A DNA stretch of 36,334 nucleotides from Coptodactyla brooksi. Lineage: Eukaryota > Arthropoda > Insecta > Coleoptera > Scarabaeidae. The notes under the pieces are model-generated. The model had not been told where the DNA came from, did not search any database, and worked only from the letters and a program-made list of their open reading frames with translations. How positions within the stretch are numbered: the first letter of the stretch is position 1; each line of letters begins with the position of its first letter. The translations under genes were made by a program, and so were the position numbers. Below are positions 1 through 9,929 of this stretch, in pieces. The stretch covers positions 1 to 36,334 of the forward strand of contig JAWQRM010000037.1 in assembly GCA_033557675.1 (NCBI GenBank), read 5' to 3'.

Positions 1-95
1 GGTTGAGGGACTAGGGGCGCGACTCCAGGGGGATACACAATGGACCTGCTGAGGACTCAGTGCTGCGGGTTAACCGCACCCCCGCTTATCCAGAT

Positions 96-250
96 CCAGA
101 ATCCTTCTTTTCGCCGAATGATGCATGTTTATGGTGAACACTGTTTAGGCCATACAGCTGTGAACAACTGGTGCAAGAGTTTCACCGAGACCAGGCCAGA
201 CGCACCGAGGTCAGGATAGGTCCACGCTGCCATCACCGATGCATCAGTTT
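96..250 (+). pseudogene. mariner-type transposase, N-terminal helix-turn-helix scrap
   Basis: A frame through 96-219 reads FRRMMHVYGEHCLGHTAVNN followed by WCKSF. This matches the N-terminal HTH region of SETMAR/mariner transposases (pattern VYGEHC, then a small-residue stretch, then W.K.F). The frame ends at a TAG (217-219), and similarity to the arginine-rich linker continues weakly in other frames to about 250. No DDD/E catalytic domain follows, so only about 45 codons survive. The preceding GC-rich 110 bases look like another unassigned repeat. The identification rests on motif memory over a short stretch, so confidence is moderate. Confidence 0.5.
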
Positions 251-304
251 AAAATACTTACTTCTACACCATGTCCACTTTTCATTTGGGCACTCCTTAT
301 AGAT

Positions 305-1248
305 TTAACCCATTAACTGCCGAATAAATTTTATATCTATCTTTTATTTTGACATAATAACATAGCAAAACAGTTTTCCGCTGTAATATTTTTGTTTGAC
401 TGATTACCTTACTTAAAACAAAATGTTGCGTTTACGCAACGTTGGCGGATACCCTTGTATGTATGCGTATACAAGTAAAATTGGGAGTTCTAACGATTTA
501 TTTTTATTTAAGTCTAACATTACCAGATGTACTAGAGTATTAAAAAAAAGAAAAACATAAATCTTAGTTGCTATGAAAGCTTTGAAAACATTCTGAATGT
601 ACATGCACTTGACATTTTTTACATAAAAAATTATCTTGCTCTGGCACACTCTGCATCTTCTTCTCCGTTTTTCTTCATGCTTTAGAATTATACATCTCGC
701 AGAGTCATACCGTATTTCCCCAGGAAGGCTGAGTTTTGATGGACGACCTAAGTCTACGTTCCCTTTTTCGTTCATAAGGTCAAAAAATCTGGCAAGCGTC
801 TGATGCCGTCACGTACACTGCAAGTTATAACCTGCAATATCTTGCTATTGCGACACTGTTTCTGGCCAACGTTGCGTATACGTTGGCCAGAAACTACAAA
901 TTGTTCCAAGAAGCCGACAATGATAAAAATCGAAATGCTGATTGCATATTTGAAGGCAATATATCAGCAAGTATATCGACACGACAAAAAAAAAGTCAAT
1001 TTTTCGAACCATTTTCATTTTGATAGCAGTGCAAAACTTATGCACACAAAACAACAAAATTGACGTTTTCTGAAGGTTTGTCTTTTTTCTTCTTTTTTGT
1101 AGACTAAGGAAAAAAATGTGTTATAACACTATCAACCTTATGCTATATATGCATTCAACAAATAAACTGGTAAAATTTCAATCAGTCTTTGAAAAAAAAC
1201 TTTTGTAGAATGTTGCGTTTACGAAACGTTGGCGCCTGATGGGATTAA
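305..1248. mobile_element. Possible non-autonomous piggyBac-like element flanked by TTAA
   Basis: TTAA at 305-308 is followed by CCCATTAACTGCCGAA. TTAA at 1245-1248 is preceded by a stretch whose reverse complement is TCCCATCAGGCGCCAAC. The ends share CCCAT and GCC, about 10 of 16 positions, as expected of weak piggyBac-type terminal repeats with a TTAA target duplication. Three copies of a GTTGCGT-TTACG-AACGTTGGC palindromic motif lie inside or near the ends (about 424-446, 868-889, 1211-1234). No transposase is recognisable inside; the short ORFs at 413-775 and 803-1063 resemble nothing I know. The extra T at the right end and the imperfect repeats make this tentative. Confidence 0.35.
858..894. 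repeat. 15-bp perfect hairpin
   Basis: The arm GTTTCTGGCCAACGT (858-872) is exactly complementary to 880-894, with the 7-nt loop TGCGTAT. It contains the CAACGTTGCG motif that recurs at about 424 and 1211, so it is probably an internal palindrome of the surrounding element rather than an independent one. Confidence 0.75.
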
Positions 1249-1885
1249 GAAATCAATGGAACCCTGGTGATCTTTAATTTGAAAAACTCCATTTAACTAT
1301 TAGGTCGAGTCATAGGAAACTTTCGTTTTTTTATCAGACATTTATTCTGCTTTCATTAAATAACAAAATTATATTAATTTACGCCACTACTATGTATGAC
1401 CTTCTCCCATTTTCCTGACAGTTTATCAATTCCTTCCTTATAAAATATGGTTGGTTTGGACTGGAAGAAATTTTCGATAACTGGCTGCATCGAAAGTTAC
1501 TTGTGACTCGACCTAATAGTTTTACCGATAACATGCCAATAACATGATGTACCTTTGAAAATATCTATAGCCTTTATAACAATAACTTTAATTATTAATT
1601 TTCTAAACTTTTGAAAGCATTTCGAATGTTTAACTTATAAATCACTTAAACACTGGAAAGGGCCGTTCTTAATCGTATTTTCATAAATTCAAAATACTTT
1701 AGAAACTAAATTTGTCAGCTATGTCTGTCTTCATCCTAAAATTTAGAAAACTCTTAAACGTTAAATATTTTGTCAATTGCCAAATACACAACAGCACGTC
1801 ATTAATTTAAGCAATAAGATTTTTTTATGTAACCGTTTGTTGAACTGGCCTATCTTCATAAGAAGAACTAGTACACGCGTTAACC

Positions 1886-1918
1886 TCGCTGTGCTCCTCG
1901 GGTCGAGGAGCACAGCGA
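1886..1918. repeat. 15-bp perfect hairpin followed by GAAATC repeats
   Basis: TCGCTGTGCTCCTCG (1886-1900) pairs perfectly with 1904-1918 across a 3-nt GGT loop. It is GC-rich in an AT-rich setting. It is followed by about four imperfect GAAATC units. This could be the remnant tip of a foldback element or a MITE. Confidence 0.8.
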
Positions 1919-2156
1919 ATCGAAATCGAAATGGAAATCGAAACGGATTTTCAGGTTCTATAACTTTGTCATCTTTCATTATTTGTTTTCCACATATTGT
2001 GACTTTGTTTGCTGGGGCGTAAAGTATAATATTGCCAAATAGTTTTTACAATAAATTGTTATTAAAATGTTTAAGCAAGATTTTTACGTATATAACATTT
2101 GAATATAACTATATATATATATATATATGTATAAATTAATATATAAAAAAATTATA

Positions 2157-2187
2157 TATAAAAAATTATAGTATATAATTTTTTATA
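2157..2187. repeat. 14-bp AT-only palindrome
   Basis: TATAAAAAATTATA (2157-2170) and TATAATTTTTTATA (2174-2187) are perfect inverted repeats around GTA. An (AT)n microsatellite lies just upstream. This is likely low-complexity drift. Confidence 0.7.
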
Positions 2188-2202
2188 ATTACATTAGTGC
2201 AA

Positions 2203-3066
2203 AGAACTACAGTGGTTTGTGAACAGCTGGTACAGTCAAAAAACAAAGTTATATCTTGGATGTTAGAACCTTTTCCCCAAAGTGGACGAGCATCTAGTCA
2301 AAATATAATAAAAATTATTCCTGGTCGAACTAGGTATGCCATATCCAGTGTGAAGGGTATTCTACCTGCTTTTCAAGTTATCGTGACCCCTACACTAATA
2401 TTGCGTTGAAAATGAGCAATATTAAAGGTCGGATAGTGTACGGATGCAATTGGGAAGATCTGAATAATATTACAATACAAGCATATATAGGATTATTTTT
2501 GTTGGCAAAAGTTTATAAATCACACGGTGAATCAACAAAATATTTGTAGGGTGCAGAAACAAGTAGACTTATTTTCATGCAACGATGTTGAAGTTTTTAT
2601 CGAATATCACACGTATTACGTTTTGACGATAAGGTCGATCGTCAAGAAAGGAGAGCAAGTGACAAATTAGCCCCTATAAGAGAATCTTGGAAGAAGTGGA
2701 TAAAAATTATGCCTAAATTGTACAATGCAGGTGATAATGTTATTGTTGGCGAACAATTTATTGGCTTCTGAGGAGGCTATCCGTTCAAAGAGTATACTGC
2801 CAGTAACCCAGCAAAATATGGCATCAAAATATGGACCATTTGTGGCAGTGGTAGTTCGTATGCCATGAAAGCTCAAGTTTATATGGGAAAATGTGCGGGC
2901 GAAGCACAAAAGAAAATCAAGGGATGCGAGTAAATGCTGAAAAGAAAACTAACAATGTTATGAACTTATGTACATAGTTGTACTTTTTATTTTACCCAGG
3001 ATGCCACAATTGTGTCATATGTGTCATATATCCGTACAAGGAAGACAAGAAGCCACAAATAATAGA
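2203..3066 (+). pseudogene. piggyBac transposase pseudogene, N-terminal two thirds
   Basis: This is a cut-and-paste transposase (DDE_Tnp_1_7 family) remnant. In order: ISWMLEPFPQSGRASSQN and the linker before IIPGRTRYAISSVKGI (about 2235-2405); after a frameshift near 2400, GRIVYG.NWEDL, AYIGLFLLAKVYKSHGEST, VLRFDDK, SDKLAPIRE.W and SNPAKYGIKIWTICGSGSSY. The first catalytic Asp is Gly (GGC at 2748-2750, in VIVGEQ where the family has DEQ). In-frame stops stand for Trp (TAG 2547-2549) and Arg (TGA 2769-2771). Another frameshift near 2910 shifts ENQGMR out of frame. Internal deletions then join LKRKLTM, FTQDATIVSYV and EDKKPQII (to 3066). It is not functional. A C-terminal part of similar type lies at 8110-8600, but I cannot show that both come from one insertion. 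Confidence 0.85.
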
Positions 3067-3421
3067 GCTATTCCATGGTAATCGATACCAAGAAGTAAAA
3101 AAAATAATTTGCAAATATATACACTATAACAGAGAAATAACAAGCTTTATGATTCCAGTTTTCATAATTCAAAAGAAATTCATCAATATTTTCGCCGATT
3201 TTCGTAATATATTCTTCAAACTCAGAGAATCCCAAAGTCGGCGTAGTAGAAAAAAAAATACTAAAATGGCAAAACATTTTTTTACGTCAATCACATTGAC
3301 AGGCCACCATTTTCATTTGCTCTCGATACTGCGACTCGTTGTTATTAGTTGTGAAAAAATTGGAATCATTCCGATATGTAGTAGTCATTTAATTGATAAA
3401 ATTTTAAACGCAGATATTTGT

Positions 3422-3437
3422 GTAACGCCCGTCACAA
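3422..3437 (+). repeat. GTAACRCCCGTCACA repeat, copy 1
   Basis: GTAACGCCCGTCACAA, preceded by TTTGT. The same 15-mer with one change occurs at 3764 and 3780, and again at 6250, always on the plus strand. The copies bracket the transposase pseudogene between them. Confidence 0.75.
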
Positions 3438-3540
3438 AATACATAAAAAAGTTAAATTCTTGATTTGGTTCACAACCTTACGTCTTACTGGTTTTATTTC
3501 TAAACCGTTCTGAGGAACATTTTGTTGGTGTGGTTCACGA

Positions 3541-3567
3541 CACGTTTCGACTTTCGTCATTTTCAAG
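3541..3567 (-). ncRNA. Hammerhead-like motif A (Penelope-like remnant)
   Basis: Minus strand: CTTGAAAA, then T, stem GAC / GTC closed by a GAAA tetraloop, then GAAACGTG. This is the most diverged core (TTGAAAA for CTGAWGA) and the shortest stem, but it has the same layout as the other seven motifs. It sits between GTAAC repeats 1 and 2 with no recognisable Penelope coding sequence around it. The base after ACGT is G, which is not allowed at a hammerhead cleavage site. Confidence 0.4.
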
Positions 3568-3763
3568 TGAATGTATGTGTAAGGAGTATATTGTATTATA
3601 TAGGTTTCGAAAACTAATGTAGTGGGGTGAGGATAGTGTGATGTGAAGATCTTTATTTTGTATTGACCTTACGCAAGTGAAGTTATGCGAACAAACAACG
3701 CATGTAAAGTGTTTAAATGCCTTAAAAAAGATTTTGCTTTAAAATATAGGCTGATTTATTTGT

Positions 3764-3795
3764 GTAACACCCGTCACACGTAACACCCGTCACAA
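3764..3795 (+). repeat. GTAACACCCGTCACA repeat, tandem copies 2 and 3
   Basis: Two copies of GTAACACCCGTCACA sit back to back (3764-3778 and 3780-3794) just before the coding remnant that begins near 3900. Direct, not inverted, orientation relative to the right copy argues against simple terminal inverted repeats and suggests sub-terminal transposase-binding sites. Confidence 0.75.
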
Positions 3796-3899
3796 CTGTG
3801 CCTTACCATAACAAAGCATTTTTCTTGTGTCGCAGCTGATATTACCTGTTTGTAAAACGGCTTTGGAGTATTTGCGTGGCTTAGCAATCAATAATTTAT

Positions 3900-6090
3900 T
3901 TTTGCAGTATTGATGCGGTTGCAAGAAAAAGAAAATGTGGAGAAAAATTAAAAAGTGATTCCGAAAAACTGCATATACACTTAGAGAAGGACAGAGAAAG
4001 GGACAAGAAAAGAAGGCAGGAAAAGAGAACAGAGTAATGAAAGACAAAAGAAAATTAGAAGCAAGCAGACTTGTAATCAGAACAAGGGTAAGAAGACATA
4101 GAGATAAAAATAAAATGCGGTACCCGAAAGTTGCAAAATGTCTCATTTGGGTACATACAAGTGAAAGCAAATGCTCAGAAGGCTGCTTGCAAATTCCAAA
4201 TCTCTACCTGAAAGCCCTACAAAACAACAAGTAGTTCTCGAGTTGGCAAAGGGGACATTGTCGAAATCGGTAATCAATAAAGAACAGTTAGTAATAGCTC
4301 TTAAGAGATCTGATTCATTGTCCAATGAGGACATCAAAAAAGTGAAGTTTTTTGATAGTGATGACATCAGCCGACAGTCTCCAAACCGCAAAGATGTTAT
4401 CCGCGTAAAAAAACGCGAATGGCGGAGTACCAACTATTCCGAAAAGGTATTTGATAGTGACAGTATTCGAGGTGTATGTTATTTAAAGAAAAACATCCTG
4501 AAATAAAAATAAAAAGCACTAAATTCTTAGAGTTTAGATAGTTCCATGTTTGACCAATATCCGAGACATCTCACAATGTCTATATGCATTTATTACTTAA
4601 TCACACGCTACATCAGCTTTCTCCTGGATGGCATAAAAGATATCCTACATTCCATCTGACTTGCATTTTGGATCTAGTCGCATTTAATTCTGATTTCCAA
4701 GTTGGAAGCAATGGGATAAGACAATCAATGATGGTTGGTTACAAATTCAGGAATTCACATGCTCCAGGAAGAATTGCTAAAACAAATACAGGACCAAATT
4801 TCTAAATTTAAAATTCATTGCTTTGTAAAGAACAGACAGGCAAAATTTTTCGAACAGAAAAAGGTTGAATCTACAGAGGAGGAGGCTGTCATACAAAATG
4901 ACTTTCCAGAAAGCTTTACCATAATATTACACGATAAAATGTAAAGTGCGCATTGGCGCCACCCTCAAGCTACATTATTTACGTGCTGTGTTTGGTTGCA
5001 CAAAAGGCAAAGTCACAATATCCCTGTGTGAAAAAGTGAAAAGCGCAGTTCAAAAACAGATTTACCATTCCCAGTGTCTATTACAGTGAGGAAGACTGGG
5101 GAGTTAAGTAGAGTGGGGTTTTCTTTTCCACTAGCCGTTGAAAGGGCGCTGTCGACGGCTTGGGCGCAACTGTGAAAGGCAGACTTTTGCGGGCAATAAA
5201 GTCTCGGAAAGCTGTTATCAACACAGCCTGGGAACGTTATGTATACCTGTCTGGAAATCCAAATGACGTTAGATATCATTTTGTTAGTAAAATCGACATT
5301 CATGATCGTGAGGACGAGTTAATGAACCGATGGGAAAATTTAAAGACATTAACTCAACTGCAAAAACACCACTATTTCACTTACTTAGGAGGAAACTACA
5401 TTTCATAAGGCCTTACAGGCAGTTCAAGCACCCAAAAATATCTTTTGTTCTAAGACAAAGTGGTGTACGAAGTATACAACTTTGAAGTTGTGTTTACTCA
5501 CATTCAGAAAGTGAAGAAGACCAAGAGAGAAAAGTGCAGAGGAAAATGATCAGTAAAAAAAGAAAACCTGAAAGAACAATGAAAATGAGAGGGAAAATGA
5601 AGGAAAACGTAAATAGAAGAAAGACATAAATGAGACAACCACAGAGAAGAAGTTCAAAAAACCAGACAAAAGAGAGCAAAGATAACAACGTAAAGGATTA
5701 AATTATAAATTTAATCCTTTAATAGGATTAAAGGATTAATACAAAAAATAATAAAAAAAAGCTAAAAATAAAGAAAATTCACTTGGAGAAAGGTCACTGG
5801 CAATTCAGAACAAGTATCAGAATGCAGCGGACTGTCTGTATAGCATTGCGATAATGGTGATTATATTCTGATGAAGTTTGATAAAAGTGCTCAATATCGG
5901 TATGTGGACATCGTTCACAATATTGACAATGAGGAGGGTGAAGTAACTGTCACATTTTTGAATAGTTGTCATAAATGAGATAAGCCTACTTAAAGTTAAT
6001 AATAGCGATAAATCAAATGTGACTATTGAGCAAATGTTAAAGTTACCTGTTCCTAATCTAGTCACAAAAAGAAACAGGATTTTTTTATAA
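3900..6090 (+). pseudogene. DDE-type transposase pseudogene, family not named by me
   Basis: Scattered frames spell a protein type I recall as common in insect genomes as uncharacterised transposon protein. In order: a basic N-terminus with EKDRERDKKRRQEK (about 3990-4025); SLPESPTKQQVVLELAKGT (4195-4260); a KVKFFDSDDISRQSPNRKDV segment (4339-4398); CFVKNRQAKFF, then VIQNDFPESFT (about 4820-4920), probably the first catalytic Asp; SAHWRHPQATLFT (4947-4985); AQFKNRFTIPSVYYSEEDWG (5045-5105); KGAVDGLGATVKGRLLRAI (about 5140-5195); and a C-terminal CDNGDYILMKFD ... FLNS domain (5848-5970). The segment normally carrying the middle Asp (SDG before the QFKNR motif) is deleted near 5040. Many stops and frameshifts are present. 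Short GTAACACCC repeats stand on both sides. The DDE reading is inference. Confidence 0.7.
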
Positions 6091-6249
6091 ATTTGCTTTA
6101 TCAGTTAATGTATACGAAAAGTGATATTAATACTAATATGAGTGATAATGGCCAAAAGGAATATCCAAAATATTATAATTTAAGTTTCTAATTGTTATAA
6201 TGGTAAATAAAGTCAAAAAAACATTTAAGTTTTTGTTTAATTTGCACTC

Positions 6250-6265
6250 GTAACACCCATCACAA
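6250..6265 (+). repeat. GTAACACCCATCACA repeat, right-hand copy
   Basis: It differs from the left copies by one base (CAT for CGT). It lies about 160 bp beyond the last recognisable codons of the transposase pseudogene, in the same orientation as the left copies. Confidence 0.7.
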
Positions 6266-6371
6266 ACTTTTCTTGTTAAAAAATATTAAGAATAATACAC
6301 ATCCACAATATACTTAGAGTTATCAAATAGAAAGGTTGAACATAAAGTGTAGGCTTTCACGGCCGGCACAA

Positions 6372-7170
6372 TTAATATTTATGTTTTTCGGGCTGTAGGG
6401 CCGTATTCTATAGGAACTTTTTGTTCCAAACGTTTCGTCCTCGTCTGCGAAGGACATCATTAGTAGGAATGGTTTGTATTTCTTTTTGATCTTCTCAGCT
6501 TTAGATTAATGATAAATATTGTGGTTATCCTCCATGACGGCTGCTACAGCGGATTTGTCTAGTTGGAACAAGCGGCAATGTCTTTTATATTTGCGAGACG
6601 GATCTTAATACTTCTCTTCGTTGTGCCCACGTATACTGAGCCATAGGAGCACGGAATCCTGTATACACCGACCAAGTCAAGAGGATTACGTTTGTCTTTA
6701 GGTGATCTAATCATATTACGTAATTGATAGGTGGGTTTAAGTATTGTTTGAAAGTTATAGTGTTTGAGGATCTTGTTAAGGCGGTCACTCACGTTTTTAA
6801 TATATGGTAAATATGCAGTGCCCTGTTTTATAGGTGGTACAGAGTCAGAAATCCAAGATCTCTTAGGATGAAAGGCTCTAATTTGTTGCTTTGAATATCC
6901 ATTCGCTTGCAAAACAGTATTTAAGTGGTGGAGCTCTTTTGGTAAAAATTCAGGTTCACTGATGCGTTCAGCTCTGTTGATTAGTGTTTTTAGTACTGCG
7001 CGTTTTTGTCCTGGACAATGGTTGCAACTCTTATAAAGATATCTGTCAGTGTGGGTCGGTTTTCTATGGACCGAATGGCCGATGGTTCCGTTTTCTTTCT
7101 AGTCACCATGACGTCAAGAAACGATAATTTAAAACTCCTGGTATCCTGCGCAAAACCAGACAACTTATTA
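6372..7170 (-). pseudogene. Penelope-like retroelement, inverted arm 1 (RT tail + GIY-YIG + 3' end)
   Basis: Reading the minus strand downward from 7170: the RT thumb/linker KLSFLDVMVTRKKT and a THTDRYL-like stretch in broken frames, then ANGYSKQQIRAFHPKRSW, and the start of the GIY-YIG nuclease domain GVYRIPCSYGSVYVGTTKR (about 6610-6670), as in EN+ Penelope-like elements. Downstream of the nuclease start the copy is deleted and joins the 3' region, which includes hammerhead-like motif B and a GGAAC..GTTCC hairpin. The 3' end (6372-6463) is the near-identical inverse of 7799-7888. GIY-YIG supplies the nicking activity and RT the copying step; neither is complete here. Confidence 0.85.
6431..6463 (-). 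ncRNA. Hammerhead-like motif B
   Basis: Minus strand: CTAATGA (one change from CTGATGA), T, stem GTCCTT / GAGGAC (one G-T wobble), loop CGCAGAC, then GAAACGTTT. It sits in the 3' region of Penelope-like arm 1. ACGT after GAA is palindromic and is followed by T, a permitted base at a cleavage site. Confidence 0.5.
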
Positions 7171-7888
7171 AAGCTTCTTCCATATCGGAGGAGGACCAAC
7201 GATCTCTTCTTTCTACAGAAGCACTACCACCTAGACTTTATGGTCTACCTAAGATTCAGAAGCCAAACGTTCCACTCCGCCCCATTGTGTAAATTTTTGA
7301 CGAGCCTCCTCCAACCTCATGTTGGAAACACAAATTCCTATATGAAGGACTCGACACACTTCATTGAGAAACTTTTATGTTCATTCGCAGAACATAAAAG
7401 ACATTGCCGCTTGTTCCAACTAGACAAGTCCGTTGTAGCAGAACACGCCCTCCTGGAGAATAACCACAATATTTTGTTTGAAGATACAAAAGTCCTATCA
7501 ACAGTGAGACACTACTACAGACGCTTAAACATCGAAGCAATAGAAATTTATAAAAATCAACCTTCAATAAAAAAGAAGAATCAGGTATGTTACATAGAAT
7601 ATGGCATCCAGTTGTTAATAGGACTAGAAGTGGACCGATAAAGTTAAAGACTGGAAGCTTACTGGCTCTTTCCATCACTTGCTCCCCTAAAAACCCAACA
7701 AATGATGTCACATGTCAATCTGTCAACTAGTCAATCAACGTCACATCAAACATCAATCTAAAGCTGAGAAAATCAAAAAGAAATACAAATCCTTCTCACT
7801 GATGATGCCCTCCGCAGACGAGGACGAAACGTTTGGAACAAAATGTTCCTATAGAACACGGCCCTACAGTCCGAAACACATAAATCAT
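7171..7888 (+). pseudogene. Penelope-like retroelement, inverted arm 2 (RT fingers joined to GIY-YIG)
   Basis: The plus strand carries the RT finger motif ALPPRLYGLPKIQKPNVPLR (7220-7279), then LLQPHVGNTNSYMKDSTHFI. The palm with its catalytic Asp pair is deleted, and the frame runs straight into the end of the GIY-YIG region AEHKRHCRLFQLDKSVVAEH and RHYYRRLNIEAIEIYKN (7388-7556). The 3' end at 7799-7888 matches arm 1 in inverse orientation. The two arms therefore meet head to head near 7170, an arrangement of partial copies known for Penelope elements. Not functional. Confidence 0.85.
7799..7833 (+). ncRNA. Hammerhead-like motif C
   Basis: CTGATGA (intact core), T, stem GCCCTC / GAGGAC (5 of 6 pairs), loop CGCAGAC, GAAACGTTT, then a GGAAC/GTTCC hairpin. 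This is the partner of motif B in the opposite arm. The loop is identical to B while one stem base has drifted. Confidence 0.55.
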
Positions 7889-8109
7889 AGTTCTTTAATT
7901 CACTACATAGCAATTCATTATGTGACAAAAATTTCTAATTTAGCTGAACTTTGATAACTGGTTAACAAGGTAGCATATTTTACAAGAGTACTCGTAACAT
8001 ACGTTTTTGTTTAAATCCAAAAAAATATCGAAATGATTTCAATTATATTCAAAATGCAGACATTTTTATTCTAATCTGGGAATTGTAACAGTTCGAATGC
8101 GTAAGAAAC

Positions 8110-8600
8110 CCGTCCCCGCGGAGTGGCCCAATATTAGATTATAACTCTACCAAAGACGCGGTTGATATGTTAAATCAAAATATTATAGTATTTACTTGCA
8201 AAAGAAAAACCAATCGATGGCCTATTACTTTGTTCTACAATATACTTGATGTTAGTGCCTATAATGCATTTGTGTTATGGAAGGAGATAAGTCCAGATTG
8301 GAATAAGAATGTTCTGTACAAAAGAAGACTATTTTTGGAAGAATTGGACAAATTGAGGTATACTCCCTATACGTATGATGTCAAGAGAACATAAACCTTG
8401 TACTTAACAAGATACTGCCGTAATAAAGAAAATTCAAGATCAACTGGGCAAAGGAGCAGTGCCATCCATATCTGATGCAATCAGTAAAAATAAAAGAACA
8501 CGATGTAATATATGTCCATCGGAATGTGACATTAAGAGACAAGGTTGATGTGATGTATAATTGTCATCAGTGCAAAGATTAATCAATAATTGAATGCATA
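8110..8600 (+). pseudogene. piggyBac transposase pseudogene, C-terminal part
   Basis: The frame reads PILDYNSTKDAVDMLNQ, then TCKRKTNRWPITLFYNILDV, SAYNAFVLWKEISPDWNK and KRRLFLEELDKL (about 8130-8370). This matches the third catalytic block (DYN..K.GVD) and the end of the DDE domain of piggyBac transposases, followed by the Cys-rich zinc-binding tail RCNICPSECDIKRQG and CHQCKD (8500-8580) after a stop/frameshift. KDAVD stands where the family has KGGVD. No TTAA-flanked end could be assigned. It may be the missing tail of the 2203-3066 copy, displaced by about 5 kb of later insertions, but the two parts overlap at PxII/PIL-DYN, which argues for separate copies. Confidence 0.8.
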
Positions 8601-8969
8601 TAAAAATTTATTTCATATTGTCTTTTGTTTTTCGATTTATTGTTTGATATGAAATATTGTTTAATATTTTTTATGATACATTTTACTTTTGTTAGTAGTA
8701 AAGTTGCTTTTCAGCGTTGTTTGCGTTTGTGTACTGTAATCAAATCACAATATATTAATTTCGATGTATTTTTGACAATCCTTCTGTTCCTGTATACATC
8801 AGGTCACTATGACCCGAAGGACTACAAGGGCATAGTAAAACTAAGGAGAACAGTTAAGTGATGGAAGAGAACAAGGGGAAGGCGCAGCAGAAAAATACAC
8901 TGAAATACAAAGTATGGAGAAGAGTCTCCACGTTTCGGGGAAATGCAATAAAAGTCTAGGTGTGAAGAA

Positions 8970-9720
8970 CTAAATCTAGGTGTTGAGAGGAATTATTACA
9001 ATGGCTATGGAGATAGTATGGAAAGAATTTGGGTCCAGAATGGAATGTTCTAGTTATCGACAAATAGCATTTCTGGACGTCACATGTAAAATTCTAACCT
9101 CTCGCATAAAACAAATCGATGAATGTACTCGAACAGCAAATGGGAGAGTACCAGTGCAGTTTTAGGCCGAGAAGGTTGGTGGTAGATCAGATTTATACAC
9201 TTCGAAAAATATAGGCCGAAACTTATGAACATCACAACATATGTGACCTGTAAACGTCAAACAAGCGTACGAAGAAGTAAAGAGGAAAGGACTTTTTAAA
9301 CCATTGACAGAAATTGGAGGGAGCAGAACACCGATTAGAATGATATCAGTGAGTACTGCATGAGGTAACAGCCAAGGCAAGGAATGATGGAATGTTAGGC
9401 GATACACTTGAGGGCGCAGTAGAATTAAGACAAGGAGATCCTTTGTCAGCAGCACTGTTTAACAGCGCGCTAGAATCAGTAACGAGGCGGACGGATTTAA
9501 ATAGATCTGGACTACTCTACTACGAACGACATCAATGTATAGCGTTTACACACGATCTTATTATAATACCACAGCACGAGAACTACGATTCACAAGGAAA
9601 ATTAGGTATAGCAACGGAAATAGAAAGACCTGGACGTTTAAGGAACTTGAATAGTTCATATACATACGAGCTGAATTTTATAGAAAGCCTGAGACGAAAA
9701 GCGAGATCCAGCGACTACTG
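8970..9720 (+). pseudogene. LINE reverse transcriptase remnant
   Basis: Non-LTR RT blocks appear in order: SSYRQIAFLDVTCKILTSRI (9048-9107); after a frameshift, CSFRPRRLVVDQIYTLRKI (9156-9212), where LINEs have GFR.GRS..DQI; ELRQGDPLSAALFN (about 9424-9465); and ESVTRRTDLNRSGLLYY with CIAFTHDLII (about 9470-9560). The catalytic FADD box reads FTHD, so the first Asp of the pair is His. Frame breaks occur between blocks. The remnant is RT only; no endonuclease or RNase H is seen here. The clade is not assigned. An unexplained minus-strand ORF of 69 codons (9715-9924) abuts its end. Confidence 0.75.
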
Positions 9721-9929
9721 ATGGTGGGAAACCGAAGCCTGCATGCTTTGAAAAACATTGTAAAATAAACGCATAGAGTCTTTATAATAGCGTAATGCTG
9801 AAACATGTCGACTAATAATAGTAAGCAAATGTTCGTCAAGCAGGCAAGATACATCGCACCCACTACGTATATATTCATCTTCATTATCAATCGTCTTGCC
9901 CATCTTAGTATCAAACTTTGCCATACTTA

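Larger units (their letters stand above)
1249..2196. other. AT-rich stretch without a recognisable gene
   Basis: No coding similarity seen. It holds the 15-bp hairpin at 1886-1918, a short run of GAAATC-like repeats (about 1919-1945), an (AT)n tract near 2109-2129 and an AT-only palindrome at 2157-2187. The small ORFs at 1773-2022 on both strands come from the palindromic stretch and are not supported as genes. Confidence 0.5.

Noticed and set aside
1205..1240. ACGAAACGTTGG as a ninth hammerhead-like motif
   Set aside because: No CTGAWGA core or stem upstream; it belongs to the repeated GTTGCGT palindrome.
2978..3463. 161-codon ORF, the second longest in the window, as a gene
   Set aside because: Its start overlaps the piggyBac tail (VSYV and KKPQII in this and an adjacent frame) and the rest runs into repeat DNA; composition is AT-driven with no motif.
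7006..7641. 211-codon ORF as an intact gene
   Set aside because: It is antisense to the RT tail in its first third and then reads Penelope-like RT and nuclease pieces with a deletion between them; an accidental frame through two inverted copies.
8925..8945. CACGTTTCGGGG as a hammerhead-like motif on the minus strand
   Set aside because: CCGAAACGTG is present but no matching core or pairing stem precedes it.
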